Positions 36,847 to 45,396 of a stretch of DNA of 64,000 bases are shown here, piece by piece. Origin of the DNA: Segetibacter koreensis DSM 18137 (GTDB lineage Bacteria > Bacteroidota > Bacteroidia > Chitinophagales > Chitinophagaceae); contig NZ_KB893348.1 of assembly GCF_000374045.1 (NCBI RefSeq), positions 1 to 64,000 on the forward strand. Reading direction: 5' to 3'. The notes under the pieces were generated by a model. It did not search any database. It saw only the letters and a list, made by a program, of their open reading frames with translations, and was not told the DNA's origin. Numbering within the stretch: position 1 is the first letter of the stretch; each line of letters starts with the position of its first letter. The position numbers were made by a program, and so were the translations under genes.

Positions 36847-36907
36847 GAATTTTAATAGTTTTTTGTGGCTTAATCTTTTTAAGTATACAGCTATAAAAAA
36901 TAATATT

Positions 36908-37393
36908 ATGCTTGAAAATCTTCAGAATTTAGTGAGACAATATGCAGGTGATACCATCATTAATAATCCTGCAATTCCCAATGAAAGAAATGAAGAAGCA
37001 GTAGCTGATGCTTCAAGTTCAATTGTAAGTGGGTTAAAAACTGCTGTCGCTAACGGAAATGCAGATAGCGTTGTTAATCTTTTTAATGGTGGCGGCGAGG
37101 CTGCACTAAGTTCTCCAGTTACTCAAAACATACAGTCGGGATTTATTGAGAATTTGATAAATAAGTTTGGTCTTGATCATGGAAAAGCCAGCCAGATAGC
37201 GGCGGGTTTAATACCGGCTGTCTTACAAAAATTTGTTCATAAAACAAATGACCCTAGTGATAACAGTTTTGATTTAAAAAATATACTTGGCAGCCTAACC
37301 GGAGGTGGTATTGGAGATATGCTTAACAACTTTGGCGGAAATGATAAAAACGGAGATGGCGTATTGGGTAAGATTAAGGGCATGTTTAGTTAA
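36908..37393 (+). CDS. DUF937-like small protein
   Basis: About 161 residues; I start at ATG 36908 (MLENLQNLV) because the 15 upstream codons read as noise. The N-terminal two thirds are helical with many small residues (SSSIVSGLKTAVANGNAD), and the C-terminal part has the glycine-rich turn LGSLTGGGIGDMLNNFGG that resembles DUF937/YidB-type proteins. The tail DKNGDGVLG resembles an EF-hand loop. Soluble, no signal peptide. Function unknown. It follows prfA on the same strand. Confidence 0.7.
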   Translation: MLENLQNLVRQYAGDTIINNPAIPNERNEEAVADASSSIVSGLKTAVANGNADSVVNLFNGGGEAALSSPVTQNIQSGFIENLINKFGLDHGKASQIAAGLIPAVLQKFVHKTNDPSDNSFDLKNILGSLTGGGIGDMLNNFGGNDKNGDGVLGKIKGMFS

Positions 37394-37525
37394 AAAGATT
37401 GTTAGCACGCCTATAAAAAAGGGCTGTGCTCATCTTTAGCATTAAGTGACTTTAGATTGGCACAAACTTTGTCTAATTATTATTAGATTACATATTATAA
37501 AGTAGTCAAATTTTCTCATAAGCAG

Positions 37526-37939
37526 TTAGTTTTGGTTGCGGCCCCGATTTTCATTGGGGCCTATTTTTTTGTAAAAAATTTGTCTTATCGCAAATAAGCC
37601 TGCCAGGCTGCCTAAAGAGTCAAATAAAATATCTACAACATCAAAAGATCTTTCGAAAGTGAAAAATTTTTGTACAAATTCCATAATTACTCCATATAAA
37701 ATAACAAAAAAAGACACTTTGTAGAATATCGATATTACAGCTGTTGGTTTAGCCGGAAGTTTATAAAAGGGAAAAGAAAAAAGAACAGTAAGCAGAAAAA
37801 ACATTCCGAAGTGCACGTATTTATCAAAAAAAGGCAAATCAAAAAAGCTGTTGTGGGGAAGATCATTCCCCGGGAGGGTAAGGAGAACAATAGAAATAAT
37901 AAACCAAATTATTGCAGGGATAAAATATATTGCTCTCAT
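37526..37939 (-). CDS. VanZ-family membrane protein
   Basis: 137 residues with four membrane helices and the VanZ-like features FFDKYVHFGMFFLLTVLF and GVIMEFVQKFFTFERSFDVVDILFDSLGSLAG. VanZ of Enterococcus gives low-level teicoplanin resistance; in other bacteria the role is unknown. In Bacteroidota such genes often lie close to gcvH, as here, though a sigma/anti-sigma pair now lies between. ATG start; an exact TACTTTTG element lies 35 bp upstream. Confidence 0.88.
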   Translation of the reverse strand: MRAIYFIPAIIWFIISIVLLTLPGNDLPHNSFFDLPFFDKYVHFGMFFLLTVLFSFPFYKLPAKPTAVISIFYKVSFFVILYGVIMEFVQKFFTFERSFDVVDILFDSLGSLAGLFAIRQIFYKKIGPNENRGRNQN

Positions 37940-37974
37940 AAATTGTTACTCTTCTTAACTATTTAATAAAAAAA

Positions 37975-37982
37975 CAAAAGTA
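37975..37982 (-). promoter_or_regulatory. -7 promoter element of the VanZ-family gene
   Basis: TACTTTTG on the minus strand, exact match to TAnnTTTG, 35 bp before the ATG. Confidence 0.5.
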
Positions 37983-38082
37983 TAACTAGATTATTACTAA
38001 GTGCAGTACTATGAATCGGAGATGGATTTTGTAAATGTTAAATTTAAAAAGATAGGTACTTCCAATACGACTGTAGAAAAAT

Positions 38083-38901
38083 TTATACTTTTCCAAGTAC
38101 ATACATTTCCTGCATGTTAGGAGTTGGGCTGCCTCCCTCGTTTTCAAGAGTTATAGCAAAAGCCTGTGCTTGTGGTATGTTTTTCATTTTACAGACCCCT
38201 TCACAATCAGGTGACAACATACCTGCATCTACTGGTTTGCCATTTACTAATGCCCATAGTTGAAACTGTTTGCCTTTCGATGGATGAGGCAGTTTGTTTG
38301 GCATGAGGTATACATCTTTATTAGTGGTATTCCAAAAAATGGTAGCAAGGTTTTGTTCCCTTCCCGCAGTTCCTTTCATTTTAATCATTGCCATTGCCGG
38401 ATCTGCCATCATTTCTGCCGCTGACTGCCATTGACGCAAATGCGTCTGGTATACCTGGTTATTCACTAAAAGCGAATTTCTTTCAGCTAATAACGCCCGG
38501 TAATCACCACTTTTTTGAGCGTACTGCTTATACAAATACAAATTCAACCCACCGCTGACCAAAAACAAAATCACTGAAGCTGCTGCAAACATCCTTAAAA
38601 TACTATAATGTTTAGCAGAGATATCAGCAGTAGGTGGGGCACCGGTTGGTAATGAAATAACGGGAGGAAAAGTTTGCTCTTTTTTAATAGCCGCCATTAT
38701 GTTGCTCTTAACAACAGGTGGAGGTGCGATCGCGTTTTTTAGGGAATATTCCTCGATCGATGAAGAGAATTCTGAAACCGCCTCTGCAACTTCAGGAAAT
38801 TGGAGTTGGAGAATCTCTAATTCGGCCACCTCCTCGGCACTTGCAATGCCAAGCACGTAACTTTCAATTATTCCACTTTGTATGTAAGCCTGTATATCCA
38901 C
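38083..38901 (-). CDS. anti-sigma factor of the RskA/anti-sigma-K type
   Basis: 272 residues. The N-terminal 60 residues form a helical anti-sigma domain (YIQSGIIESYVLGIASAEEVAELE). One membrane helix lies at about 101-123. The periplasmic part has the RskA-type domain: FWNTTNKDVYLMP, GKQFQLWALVNGKPVDAGML and FAITLENEGGSPTP. It should hold the partner sigma factor at the inner membrane until a signal frees it. The start codon is GTG and follows the sigma stop codon with no gap, so translation is coupled. Confidence 0.9.
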   Translation of the reverse strand: MDIQAYIQSGIIESYVLGIASAEEVAELEILQLQFPEVAEAVSEFSSSIEEYSLKNAIAPPPVVKSNIMAAIKKEQTFPPVISLPTGAPPTADISAKHYSILRMFAAASVILFLVSGGLNLYLYKQYAQKSGDYRALLAERNSLLVNNQVYQTHLRQWQSAAEMMADPAMAMIKMKGTAGREQNLATIFWNTTNKDVYLMPNKLPHPSKGKQFQLWALVNGKPVDAGMLSPDCEGVCKMKNIPQAQAFAITLENEGGSPTPNMQEMYVLGKV

Positions 38902-39444
38902 TTACGTTTTTATAACTTGTTTTAATTGAATTAGAGCTGTTCGTAATCTCGTCTTAACTGTTCCTAATGGTATATTTAGCATTTTAGATATCTCTTCTTG
39001 TGTAAACCCTTCAAAGTATGATAGCTCTACTAAAACCCGGTATTCTTCTTTTAATTTATTAACTATTTTTCTCAGACCAATTTTGTCAGTATTTGTTTGT
39101 GTGCTTCCACCCCTCTCGTAAACGTTTTCTGTAAGTTCACGATTTTGTTGGCTTCGTTGGTAATTCTTACTCCTTAAAGCATCTATACTTGCATTTCTCG
39201 CAATATTAAGCATCCAGGTAAAGAGCCTTCCTTTACTGGAATCATAAGTTTCTATCTGACGAAAGATTTTCACAAAAACTTCCTGTAAAATGTCATTTGA
39301 CAACTCACGATCAGGTATAATACTAAGTATTACAGAATATAAAGAGGCCGAATAATGATCATATAAATAGCTAAAAGCAGTTTCATGATGCTGCTTCAAC
39401 AACATCACCAATTCGCTTTCCTGGTATACAATACTATTATTCAA
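38902..39444 (-). CDS. ECF-type RNA polymerase sigma factor (SigK-like)
   Basis: 180 residues. Region 2 has NDILQEVFVKIFRQI and GRLFTWMLNIARNASIDALRS; region 4 has YFEGFTQEEISKMLNIPLGTVKTRLRTAL, the helix-turn-helix that reads the -35 element. This layout with an RskA-type partner right behind it is the SigK group. The start is a TTG (no ATG in frame close by). The regulon is unknown; self-regulation is usual, but I found no repeated promoter motif to prove it. Confidence 0.93.
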   Translation of the reverse strand: MNNSIVYQESELVMLLKQHHETAFSYLYDHYSASLYSVILSIIPDRELSNDILQEVFVKIFRQIETYDSSKGRLFTWMLNIARNASIDALRSKNYQRSQQNRELTENVYERGGSTQTNTDKIGLRKIVNKLKEEYRVLVELSYFEGFTQEEISKMLNIPLGTVKTRLRTALIQLKQVIKT

Positions 39445-39521
39445 TGGCAGAGTTAGAGAAAATGGTTATGGGCGGAAGCGTATTTGTATATACGAAAAGC
39501 ACTTCGCCTTAGATTTTGTTT

Positions 39522-39899
39522 CTAAGAAATAAGTTTTTGATAAGCCTCTGCAGTTAATAAATTATCATACTCGGCCGGGTCAGTAACAGTCATTTTTATC
39601 ATCCATCCATCTTCGTAAGGATTGGTATTAACGAGTTCCGGCTGATTAGCTAATGCAGGATTTACTTTGTCAATAGTTCCTGATAATGGAAGAAAAAGAT
39701 CACTTACTGTTTTAACAGCTTCTACAGTACCGAAAACAGCTTCTGCATCAAAAGATTTACCGACAGTATCGATATCAACATACACAATATCTCCAAGCTC
39801 TTTCTGGGCAAATTCTGTGATACCAACTGTTGCAGTATTTCCTTCAAGTTTTACCCATTCGTGGTCTTTTGTATAGCGCAGATTATCAGGAAAATTCAT
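39522..39899 (-). CDS. gcvH: glycine cleavage system H protein
   Basis: 125 residues. It carries the aminomethyl group on a lipoyl arm between the P, T and L proteins of the glycine cleavage system. The lipoyl site is VEAVKTVSD with Lys63, in the normal context GTVEAVK. KDHEWVKLEG at the start and PYEDGWMIKM near the end are conserved. The gcvP and gcvT genes are not in this window. ATG start; 77 bp upstream of the sigma factor gene. Confidence 0.97.
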   Translation of the reverse strand: MNFPDNLRYTKDHEWVKLEGNTATVGITEFAQKELGDIVYVDIDTVGKSFDAEAVFGTVEAVKTVSDLFLPLSGTIDKVNPALANQPELVNTNPYEDGWMIKMTVTDPAEYDNLLTAEAYQKLIS

Positions 39900-39947
39900 G
39901 GAGTTGTTTTTTTAGATACAAATATTAAAAGAAAATTCTGTAAAGAG

Positions 39948-40724
39948 CTAATTAAGCATTTTTATTTTCATCCTTACATTTTTCAAAGGTCTGTCAGCTT
40001 CATCTTTCGGTAACTGGGCAATCTTATCTAACACGTCCAAACCACTTATAACTTCTCCAAAAACCGTGTAATTCTGATCTAGAAAAGGTGTTCCTCCTAT
40101 CCGCTTATATATTTCTTTCTGAGCCTTTGTGTACGTGAAAAAAGGATTCGCATCCTTCACCCGGGCATTGTAAATTTTATCAAGGTCGTCAGGAGAATAT
40201 ACTTTACCCTGCACAATATAAAACTGGCAATTACTACTGGCCTTTTCAGGGTTGCCATCTCGTGCCGCGGCTAATGCACCTTTTTTATGAAACAAAAATG
40301 GTTTAAACTCTGCTGGTATTTTATTGCCCGGACCAGTTCCGCTACCAAGGCGAACACTGTCAGCAGCCACCTTGCTTGTGGGATCTCCGCCCTGTATCAT
40401 AAATTGATTGATGATGCGGTGAAATAGTAAGCTGTCATAAAACTTTTGCTCAACAAGCTTTACGAAGTTGTCGCGATGACGAGGAGTGCTATCATATAGT
40501 TTGGCGACCATTACCCCGTACTCTGTAGATATTTCTACAAGTCTTTCTTTTGATACCCCTGACTCTGCAGGTTGGTTATCGGCTAAAACAACCTTAGACT
40601 TGTCGATCGATAATTTCGGTAATACTTTTTTATTTGTTGATTTTCCTTTTTGACCGAAAACAGGAGCTGATATAATTGCTGCTATTATTATTAACCACCA
40701 AAATCTATTAAACACTCTATGCAT
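39948..40724 (-). CDS. exported cyclophilin-type peptidyl-prolyl isomerase
   Basis: 258 residues. A signal peptide covers 1-24 (SAPVFGQ), so it acts in the periplasm. The cyclophilin domain starts near 65: YGVMVAKLYDSTPRHRDNFVKL, FHRIINQFMIQGGDPT, then KASSNCQFYIV and NYTVFGEVISGLDVLDKIA. FHRI and QGGDP are present, so the enzyme should be active in folding secreted or outer-membrane proteins. The start overlaps the stop of the upstream small gene by one base (TAATG), so they form an operon. Confidence 0.92.
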   Translation of the reverse strand: MHRVFNRFWWLIIIAAIISAPVFGQKGKSTNKKVLPKLSIDKSKVVLADNQPAESGVSKERLVEISTEYGVMVAKLYDSTPRHRDNFVKLVEQKFYDSLLFHRIINQFMIQGGDPTSKVAADSVRLGSGTGPGNKIPAEFKPFLFHKKGALAAARDGNPEKASSNCQFYIVQGKVYSPDDLDKIYNARVKDANPFFTYTKAQKEIYKRIGGTPFLDQNYTVFGEVISGLDVLDKIAQLPKDEADRPLKNVRMKIKMLN

Positions 40725-41068
40725 TAAAACCCGTTTTTTTCAAAGTATAACAAAATATGGTCTTTTAAAAAATTCTCCTGTTCTATTAAGTGCAGCGAGG
40801 GAATTTCTTTCAATTGCTTAAAATGTGGCCATCCTTCCTCATCTTTTCCTTCCAATATATAATATCCGCTTTGGCTTAATAACGTACATACCGCTACATG
40901 CATTAGGTCCTGTTTCTGTTCTTTCGTAATTTTTGATTGAATAAAACCTGTTTCCTGCATGCCTATTAAGAAAAGAACAGCCTCCATGTCGGGCTTTTTC
41001 CCAAATCGCTCTAATAATTTTGCCTCCAGACTCCACCAACGGGTCTGCAAATCATCACTTACATTCAT
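40724..41068 (-). CDS. conserved hypothetical protein in operon with cyclophilin
   Basis: About 114 residues, soluble, helical, no signal peptide (MNVSDDLQTRWWSLEAKL...). I do not recognise a family. I place the start at ATG 41068, since an exact TATTTTTG promoter element ends 6 bp before it and the alternative TTG at 41077 lies inside that element. The stop overlaps the cyclophilin ATG. The transcript would be almost leaderless. Confidence 0.75.
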   Translation of the reverse strand: MNVSDDLQTRWWSLEAKLLERFGKKPDMEAVLFLIGMQETGFIQSKITKEQKQDLMHVAVCTLLSQSGYYILEGKDEEGWPHFKQLKEIPSLHLIEQENFLKDHILLYFEKNGF

Positions 41069-41074
41069 ACCCTG

Positions 41075-41082
41075 CAAAAATA
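41075..41082 (-). promoter_or_regulatory. -7 promoter element of the cyclophilin operon
   Basis: TATTTTTG on the minus strand, exact match to TAnnTTTG, with 6 bp (CAGGGT) to the ATG at 41068. Confidence 0.55.
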
Positions 41083-41258
41083 AGTGCTTACACTGACAGT
41101 TGTAAGATGTACAATTGTGTTCTAAAAATTTGTCTCCGCTTTTTCAGAACGCTTCCTACCAGGCAGCTTGAATAAATGTGAACAAAAAAGCGCCCAATTT
41201 AAAGGAACGCTAAATGATAGTAAATATAAATCTACTATAAATTAATATTGAAGTGATT

Positions 41259-41492
41259 TTATGCAAGGGAATATAAGCGGTCAGCTATGGCAACCTCCAG
41301 ATCAGACGGAATTGTATCTGAGTCATCACCAATAGAAACATATTGACCTACATTGGTATCATAGGTAAAAACATATTCATCGCTACCGTTATAACTAACG
41401 CTGAACCTAGTCTCATCATTAAATTCAAAAGGCTTAGCTTTTACCTCGTAAGGAACACCATTTAGTAATAATTGAAAAGATTGTTCTGCCAT
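41259..41492 (-). CDS. small conserved hypothetical protein
   Basis: 77 residues, acidic and soluble, with a beta-rich pattern (FQLLLNGVPYEVKAKPF, YVFTYDTNVGQYVSIGDD). No Cys, membrane segment or signal peptide, and no family I can name. ATG start. It stands alone, 190 bp upstream of the 117-codon frame of the cyclophilin operon. TACATTTA 20 bp upstream is a seven-of-eight promoter match. Confidence 0.65.
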   Translation of the reverse strand: MAEQSFQLLLNGVPYEVKAKPFEFNDETRFSVSYNGSDEYVFTYDTNVGQYVSIGDDSDTIPSDLEVAIADRLYSLA

Positions 41493-41636
41493 AATAAAAA
41501 TGTTTTAAATGTAGCGACACAAAAACAATGCCCTTTGGCTCCGCAAAAATTCAAATGTGTCTCTACTTTTTAATAACAATGCGCTGGTGAATTAGTTTAC
41601 AAAATGTGTGGGAAAACTTTCATTAATATTTTTTTG

Positions 41637-42917
41637 CTAGCTTATCAATCTCAATTCGTTCCACCTTGTTGTATATCCCGAGCTTAAAAATTCCTGCTTC
41701 ATTTTCCATGGCTTTGCAACGCCTGCCGATGCAAACTTTACTTTTTCGTTTCGCATGCTAAAATTAACATTATCTACCTGGCTCATTAAATATCGTTGTC
41801 CAAATCCTGCTTGCGGAGAAAAAAAGTTTCCCTGCAAAGATGAGTCGGGAGTTAAGTCGGAAAAGATTACCCCTGCTTTTTCGTAAGTTGCTCCCTCTTT
41901 AAAAATTTGTTCTACTAAAATAAGTGCCTGCTTAATTAGTTCGTTCGTTCTTGATGTTGCTACAGGCAGTTTCATTTGGGTAGTTACCGGCTCTAATGGT
42001 TTGTATACTTTTCCTCTCTTAAACTCTTTTGGTATTATAAAAACGCTCAATGTTTTAACTGCGCTTTGCTGCCTTCGTAATTTTTCTGCTGCCCTTGATA
42101 CGTATGTGGCGACTGCTTCTTTTATAAATTTTAAATCTGTTAGAGGACGCTCAAATCTCCTGGTACATGAAACCATTTTTTTTGTTGATAATTGTTCATC
42201 TATTCCTATGGAAGGCGAACCTTGTAACTCATGTAAAAGTCTAACGCCTACAACGCCACCTAAATTTTTTCGAAACCATTCTTCAGGCATTAATTGCAGC
42301 TCGTAACCAGTTTTGACATTAAGTTTTTCAATTTTTGCGGCAAATTGTTTTCCTATCCCCCAGATTTCATCTACCGGTGTTCGTTTCAGAGCTGCCGCTA
42401 TTTTATCTGGTGTGTCTAAGACCAGAAGGCAATTACTTTTTTCCTTGTTTGTTTTTGCCAGGTGATTTGCTATTTTTGATAATGTCTTTGTTGGCGCAAC
42501 ACCTATTGATACTGCAATGCCTGTCCATAACTCTACAGTATCTTTTATATTTTTTACAACATCATTCAACTCGATAGGGGAAACATTACTAAGGTCGAGA
42601 AATGCTTCATCAACAGAGTAAACCTCAATACAATTTTCAGGGAGAATACTTGCAATTGTCTCCATCACCCGCTTACTTAAATCTCCGTATAGAGCATAGT
42701 TAGAAGAAAAGACCTGCACACCCTGTTTTTCTAAAAACGGTTTTACCATGAAATATGGCGCCGCCATTTTTAGCCCAAGTTTTTTTGCTTCATCGCTTCG
42801 CGATATTATACATCCATCATTGTTGCTTAATACTACTACAGGAATGTTTTTAAGCCAGGGTTTAAACAACCTTTCACACGAACAATAAAAGTTATTACAA
42901 TCAATTATAGCTTTCAT
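41637..42917 (-). CDS. umuC: Y-family DNA polymerase UmuC
   Basis: About 426 residues. Translesion polymerase subunit that copies past damaged bases with processed UmuD. The palm has both metal sites: AIIDCNNFYCSCERLF at the start and YSVDEAFLDLS. NNDGCIISRSDEAKKLG and GIGKQFAAKIEKLNV (helix-hairpin-helix) are conserved. Full length with the little-finger domain. I start at ATG 42917 (MKAIIDCNNF); an upstream in-frame start at 42986 overlaps umuD and adds 23 residues with no family match. The 52-bp gap from umuD supports one operon. Confidence 0.95.
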   Translation of the reverse strand: MKAIIDCNNFYCSCERLFKPWLKNIPVVVLSNNDGCIISRSDEAKKLGLKMAAPYFMVKPFLEKQGVQVFSSNYALYGDLSKRVMETIASILPENCIEVYSVDEAFLDLSNVSPIELNDVVKNIKDTVELWTGIAVSIGVAPTKTLSKIANHLAKTNKEKSNCLLVLDTPDKIAAALKRTPVDEIWGIGKQFAAKIEKLNVKTGYELQLMPEEWFRKNLGGVVGVRLLHELQGSPSIGIDEQLSTKKMVSCTRRFERPLTDLKFIKEAVATYVSRAAEKLRRQQSAVKTLSVFIIPKEFKRGKVYKPLEPVTTQMKLPVATSRTNELIKQALILVEQIFKEGATYEKAGVIFSDLTPDSSLQGNFFSPQAGFGQRYLMSQVDNVNFSMRNEKVKFASAGVAKPWKMKQEFLSSGYTTRWNELRLIS

Positions 42918-42969
42918 AGTAAATCTTAATAACACTATTACACCTATTAGAAATTTCGATTTTAAAAGA

Positions 42970-43398
42970 TTACGGAGCATGTACAACGTAAGTTACTACC
43001 CCCCAAACCGCAAAATCTGCAAAAGGGTCCACATCTATTATGGAGAGCTTAGCCGTCTCGGGAATGAGCCTTATTTTATTTAGTGTTTTTTCCAGTCGTC
43101 TCACAATCATTTCACCATTTAATACAGCAATTACCACCTTACCGTTCACATTAGTTATGCTTCGGTCAACTATAAGTACATCTCCGCTAAATATTCCGGC
43201 ACCATTCATAGAATCTCCATTCATACGGAAGAAAAACGTTGCTGGTTTATTTCTTATTAATTGCTCGTTCAGGTCTATCCCTCTCTCCATGTATTCATCA
43301 GCGGGCGTGCTAAAGCCGGTAGCATTGGCACGATGGACATCGTGCTGAGTAAAATTTTTTGTACCCTTATAAGTGCTGTTAAAAATTTCGCTTTCCAT
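42970..43398 (-). CDS. umuD: UmuD-like protein with altered catalytic site
   Basis: 142 residues. S24/LexA-type domain that follows UmuD closely without gaps: GFSTPADEY, RGIDLNEQL, FFFRMNGDSM with nucleophile Ser63, and VFG-like WGVVTYVVHAP at the end. Two features differ. The bond cut in E. coli UmuD (Cys24-Gly25) is Thr27-Gly28 here. The general base Lys97 of E. coli (GEFTVKKL) aligns with Arg100 (GEMIVRRL), codon AGA. If real, self-cleavage should fail or be greatly slowed. ATG start. An exact promoter element lies 32 bp upstream and a 23-bp inverted repeat just beyond it. Confidence 0.92.
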   Translation of the reverse strand: MESEIFNSTYKGTKNFTQHDVHRANATGFSTPADEYMERGIDLNEQLIRNKPATFFFRMNGDSMNGAGIFSGDVLIVDRSITNVNGKVVIAVLNGEMIVRRLEKTLNKIRLIPETAKLSIIDVDPFADFAVWGVVTYVVHAP

Positions 43399-43430
43399 AT
43401 GTTGAATGCTTTTATTACTAATATTTTTAG

Positions 43431-43438
43431 CAAAACTA
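43431..43438 (-). promoter_or_regulatory. -7 promoter element of umuDC
   Basis: TAGTTTTG on the minus strand, exact match to TAnnTTTG, 32 bp before the umuD ATG. It indicates that umuDC can be transcribed apart from the radical SAM gene upstream. Confidence 0.5.
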
Positions 43439-43450
43439 TGCCAATTATTT

Positions 43451-43473
43451 TATCATTTAAATTAAAAATGATA
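43451..43473. promoter_or_regulatory. inverted repeat upstream of umuDC, possible operator
   Basis: TATCATTT and AAATGATA form perfect 8-bp arms around a 7-base centre (AAATTAA), 12 bp upstream of the umuDC promoter element. Position and symmetry fit a repressor site, but it differs from the TTAGTA repeat at 46035-46063. Confidence 0.4.
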
Positions 43474-43531
43474 GAAAAGGTAGTTTTATTATAGAACTTT
43501 TTTCAACTACTGATTTTGGTCAATTTTACTT

Positions 43532-44608
43532 TTAAAACAACCTCATCTGCTCACCAGGTCTTTTAAACCGTGAACAATCCAACTCCAACCTTTCATGGTT
43601 CAAGCCATACTTATTTGTGTACTTTCTATATTGCTGTGCTACCATTTCTGCAACATTTCCTTCACCCCTCATGCGTACTCCCCAGCGGCTGTCGTTTACT
43701 TTTCCTTCGTGACTTGCTTCTATAAGGTGCCATACTTTATCTGCCCTATCAGGAAAGTTTTTATACAGCCAATCATGAAAGATTAACTTGATAGCTCCAT
43801 TTAAACGGATAAATGTATAAGCTGAAAATGTTGCACCTGCTGCACTTGCGGCTTTAATGATATTATGCATTTCATGTTCATTTAATCCTGGTATCATCGG
43901 GCCAAGCATTACACCCATCCTTACACCTTCTTTACTCATTTCTTCAATCAGCCGCAGTCGTTGTTTACCTGTTGTAGTTCGTGGTTCCATTACCCGGCGC
44001 AGGTCTTCATTGAAAGAAGTAATTGATACAAGAATAGATACCAGATTTTTTTTCGCCATTTCCTGCAATATATCTTTGTCTCGCAGCATACCTGCATTTT
44101 TTGTAATCATCGCTACAGGTTGATTGAACTCGTTGCACACTTCAAGCAGGCCTCTTGTAAGCCTGAATTTTTGTTCGGCCGGCTGATAGCAATCAGTGTT
44201 GCCGCTCAGGCTTATGGGCACACATTCCCACTTGGGATGCATTAAAAATTTACGGAGGAGCTCCGCTGCATTTTTCTTTACAATAATCTTCCGCTCAAAG
44301 TCAAGACCCGCGGAGTAGCCCCAATATTCAAACGAATTTCGTGCATAACAATAAATGCACCCATGCTCACAACCCTGGTAAGGGTTCATGCTGTACATCA
44401 GGCTTAAATCAGGACTTTCAACTTTGTTTACAATACCCTTTGCATTGTCTAACAGGTATTGTGTTGCTTCATTTTTTTCCGTCCAGTCGTCAATACCTTC
44501 TATATGTTCTTTTACCCTTTCATTTTTAAGGAATTTGTTTCTTGGATTAAATTGAGCGCCACGCCCTTTAAGATATTGGTTAACCAGCTCCTCACTATTC
44601 TCTTCCAT
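43532..44608 (-). CDS. radical SAM protein, PA0069/SplB-like
   Basis: About 358 residues. The [4Fe-4S] site is GCEHGCIYCYAR (Cys-x3-Cys-x2-Cys), preceded by SMNPYQ, which marks the PA0069-type family related to spore photoproduct lyase. Later conserved parts are SGNTDCYQPAE, AMITKNAGMLRD, VMEPRTTTGKQRL and AYTFIRLNG. The reaction of this family is unknown; SplB relatives repair UV damage in DNA. I start at ATG 44608 (MEENSEELVN), five codons inside the longest frame. It lies between the 2H genes and umuDC on the same strand, 133 bp before umuD. Confidence 0.9.
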   Translation of the reverse strand: MEENSEELVNQYLKGRGAQFNPRNKFLKNERVKEHIEGIDDWTEKNEATQYLLDNAKGIVNKVESPDLSLMYSMNPYQGCEHGCIYCYARNSFEYWGYSAGLDFERKIIVKKNAAELLRKFLMHPKWECVPISLSGNTDCYQPAEQKFRLTRGLLEVCNEFNQPVAMITKNAGMLRDKDILQEMAKKNLVSILVSITSFNEDLRRVMEPRTTTGKQRLRLIEEMSKEGVRMGVMLGPMIPGLNEHEMHNIIKAASAAGATFSAYTFIRLNGAIKLIFHDWLYKNFPDRADKVWHLIEASHEGKVNDSRWGVRMRGEGNVAEMVAQQYRKYTNKYGLNHERLELDCSRFKRPGEQMRLF

Positions 44609-44767
44609 CGTGTTTCCCCCCAAACCCCTAAAGAGGCTTTAAAACATTATTAAATAAATTGTTGAGTTTCTTGTTTAAGTAAAGGATTGTCAAAACCGAT
44701 GCAATCGATACAATCCAACTTTCAATTAGTGATATTGCTAGAAGATGCGTCACACCCAAATTCCTGT

Positions 44768-45388
44768 TTACACAAATAACTGACCTTGTGTTGTTACAAC
44801 CGGCATATTCAGAAACTCAAACTTCTGTACCGGCTGATAAGATTTCATACCTTCCCGCCTCCGCAGTAACAACATACCTTTCGCAATGAAGCGGCCCGCA
44901 AAGTGTTTGTTACTGTATTCGAGCCAGCCTTTTTCGTACTGCCATGGAAGTAATTTACTGGCAATAGTAATGTATGACTCTTCTATAAAATGTGGCTTTT
45001 GTTCTTTGCTTTTCAGTAAGCTTTGAGCCGGTTTTAAACTTTTTACAAGCGTTTGTATTGCTACTTTTGTATCTACGTTTAGGTAAATGGTATGCGAAGG
45101 AAAACTTCCAAAATCTTTCAATTCAACTTTAAAGGCAGGCATGGCCATAGCAATCATTTTAAAACGATTTACAATGCGTTCTTCCATTAATTGCAATTGG
45201 GTGAATTTGAGGAGTGTGATATGCGGTTTCCCCCATTCTGCAGAAGGACTTTCAAACTTTCTTGCAAATTCTTTTTTAGTCTCCATAATTTTATTCCACA
45301 ATTCCTCGTGCGGATGCAATACGAGTAAATATTCGCAAAGTCGATAACCGGGTAGAGATGATAAATTTGTTGACAAATCTGTTTTCAT
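44768..45388 (-). CDS. 2H phosphoesterase-like protein with one degenerate active-site motif
   Basis: 206 residues. 2H (2'-5' RNA ligase/CPDase-like) fold. The first motif is intact, KPHITLL (His56-Ile-Thr58). The second reads ESYITIA, with Tyr139 in the place of His, so the two-His catalytic centre is incomplete. It aligns over its length with the upstream paralogue: CEYLLVLHPHEELWNKIM against YEYLLVAHPNEDVCNRVM, and GSFPSHTIYLNV against SGFPPHTIYIRV. It may bind RNA ends without cutting, or pair with the paralogue. ATG start, 8 bp after the paralogue's stop. Confidence 0.85.
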   Translation of the reverse strand: MKTDLSTNLSSLPGYRLCEYLLVLHPHEELWNKIMETKKEFARKFESPSAEWGKPHITLLKFTQLQLMEERIVNRFKMIAMAMPAFKVELKDFGSFPSHTIYLNVDTKVAIQTLVKSLKPAQSLLKSKEQKPHFIEESYITIASKLLPWQYEKGWLEYSNKHFAGRFIAKGMLLLRRREGMKSYQPVQKFEFLNMPVVTTQGQLFV

Positions 45389-45396
45389 AAAATGAA

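Noticed and set aside
37408-37435. Hairpin AGCAC...GTGCT after the DUF937-like gene
   Set aside because: Interrupted stem and no T run; not a convincing terminator.
42918-42986. 23-codon extension of UmuC overlapping umuD
   Set aside because: The Y-family start MKAIIDCNNF lies at 42917; the extension is not conserved family sequence.
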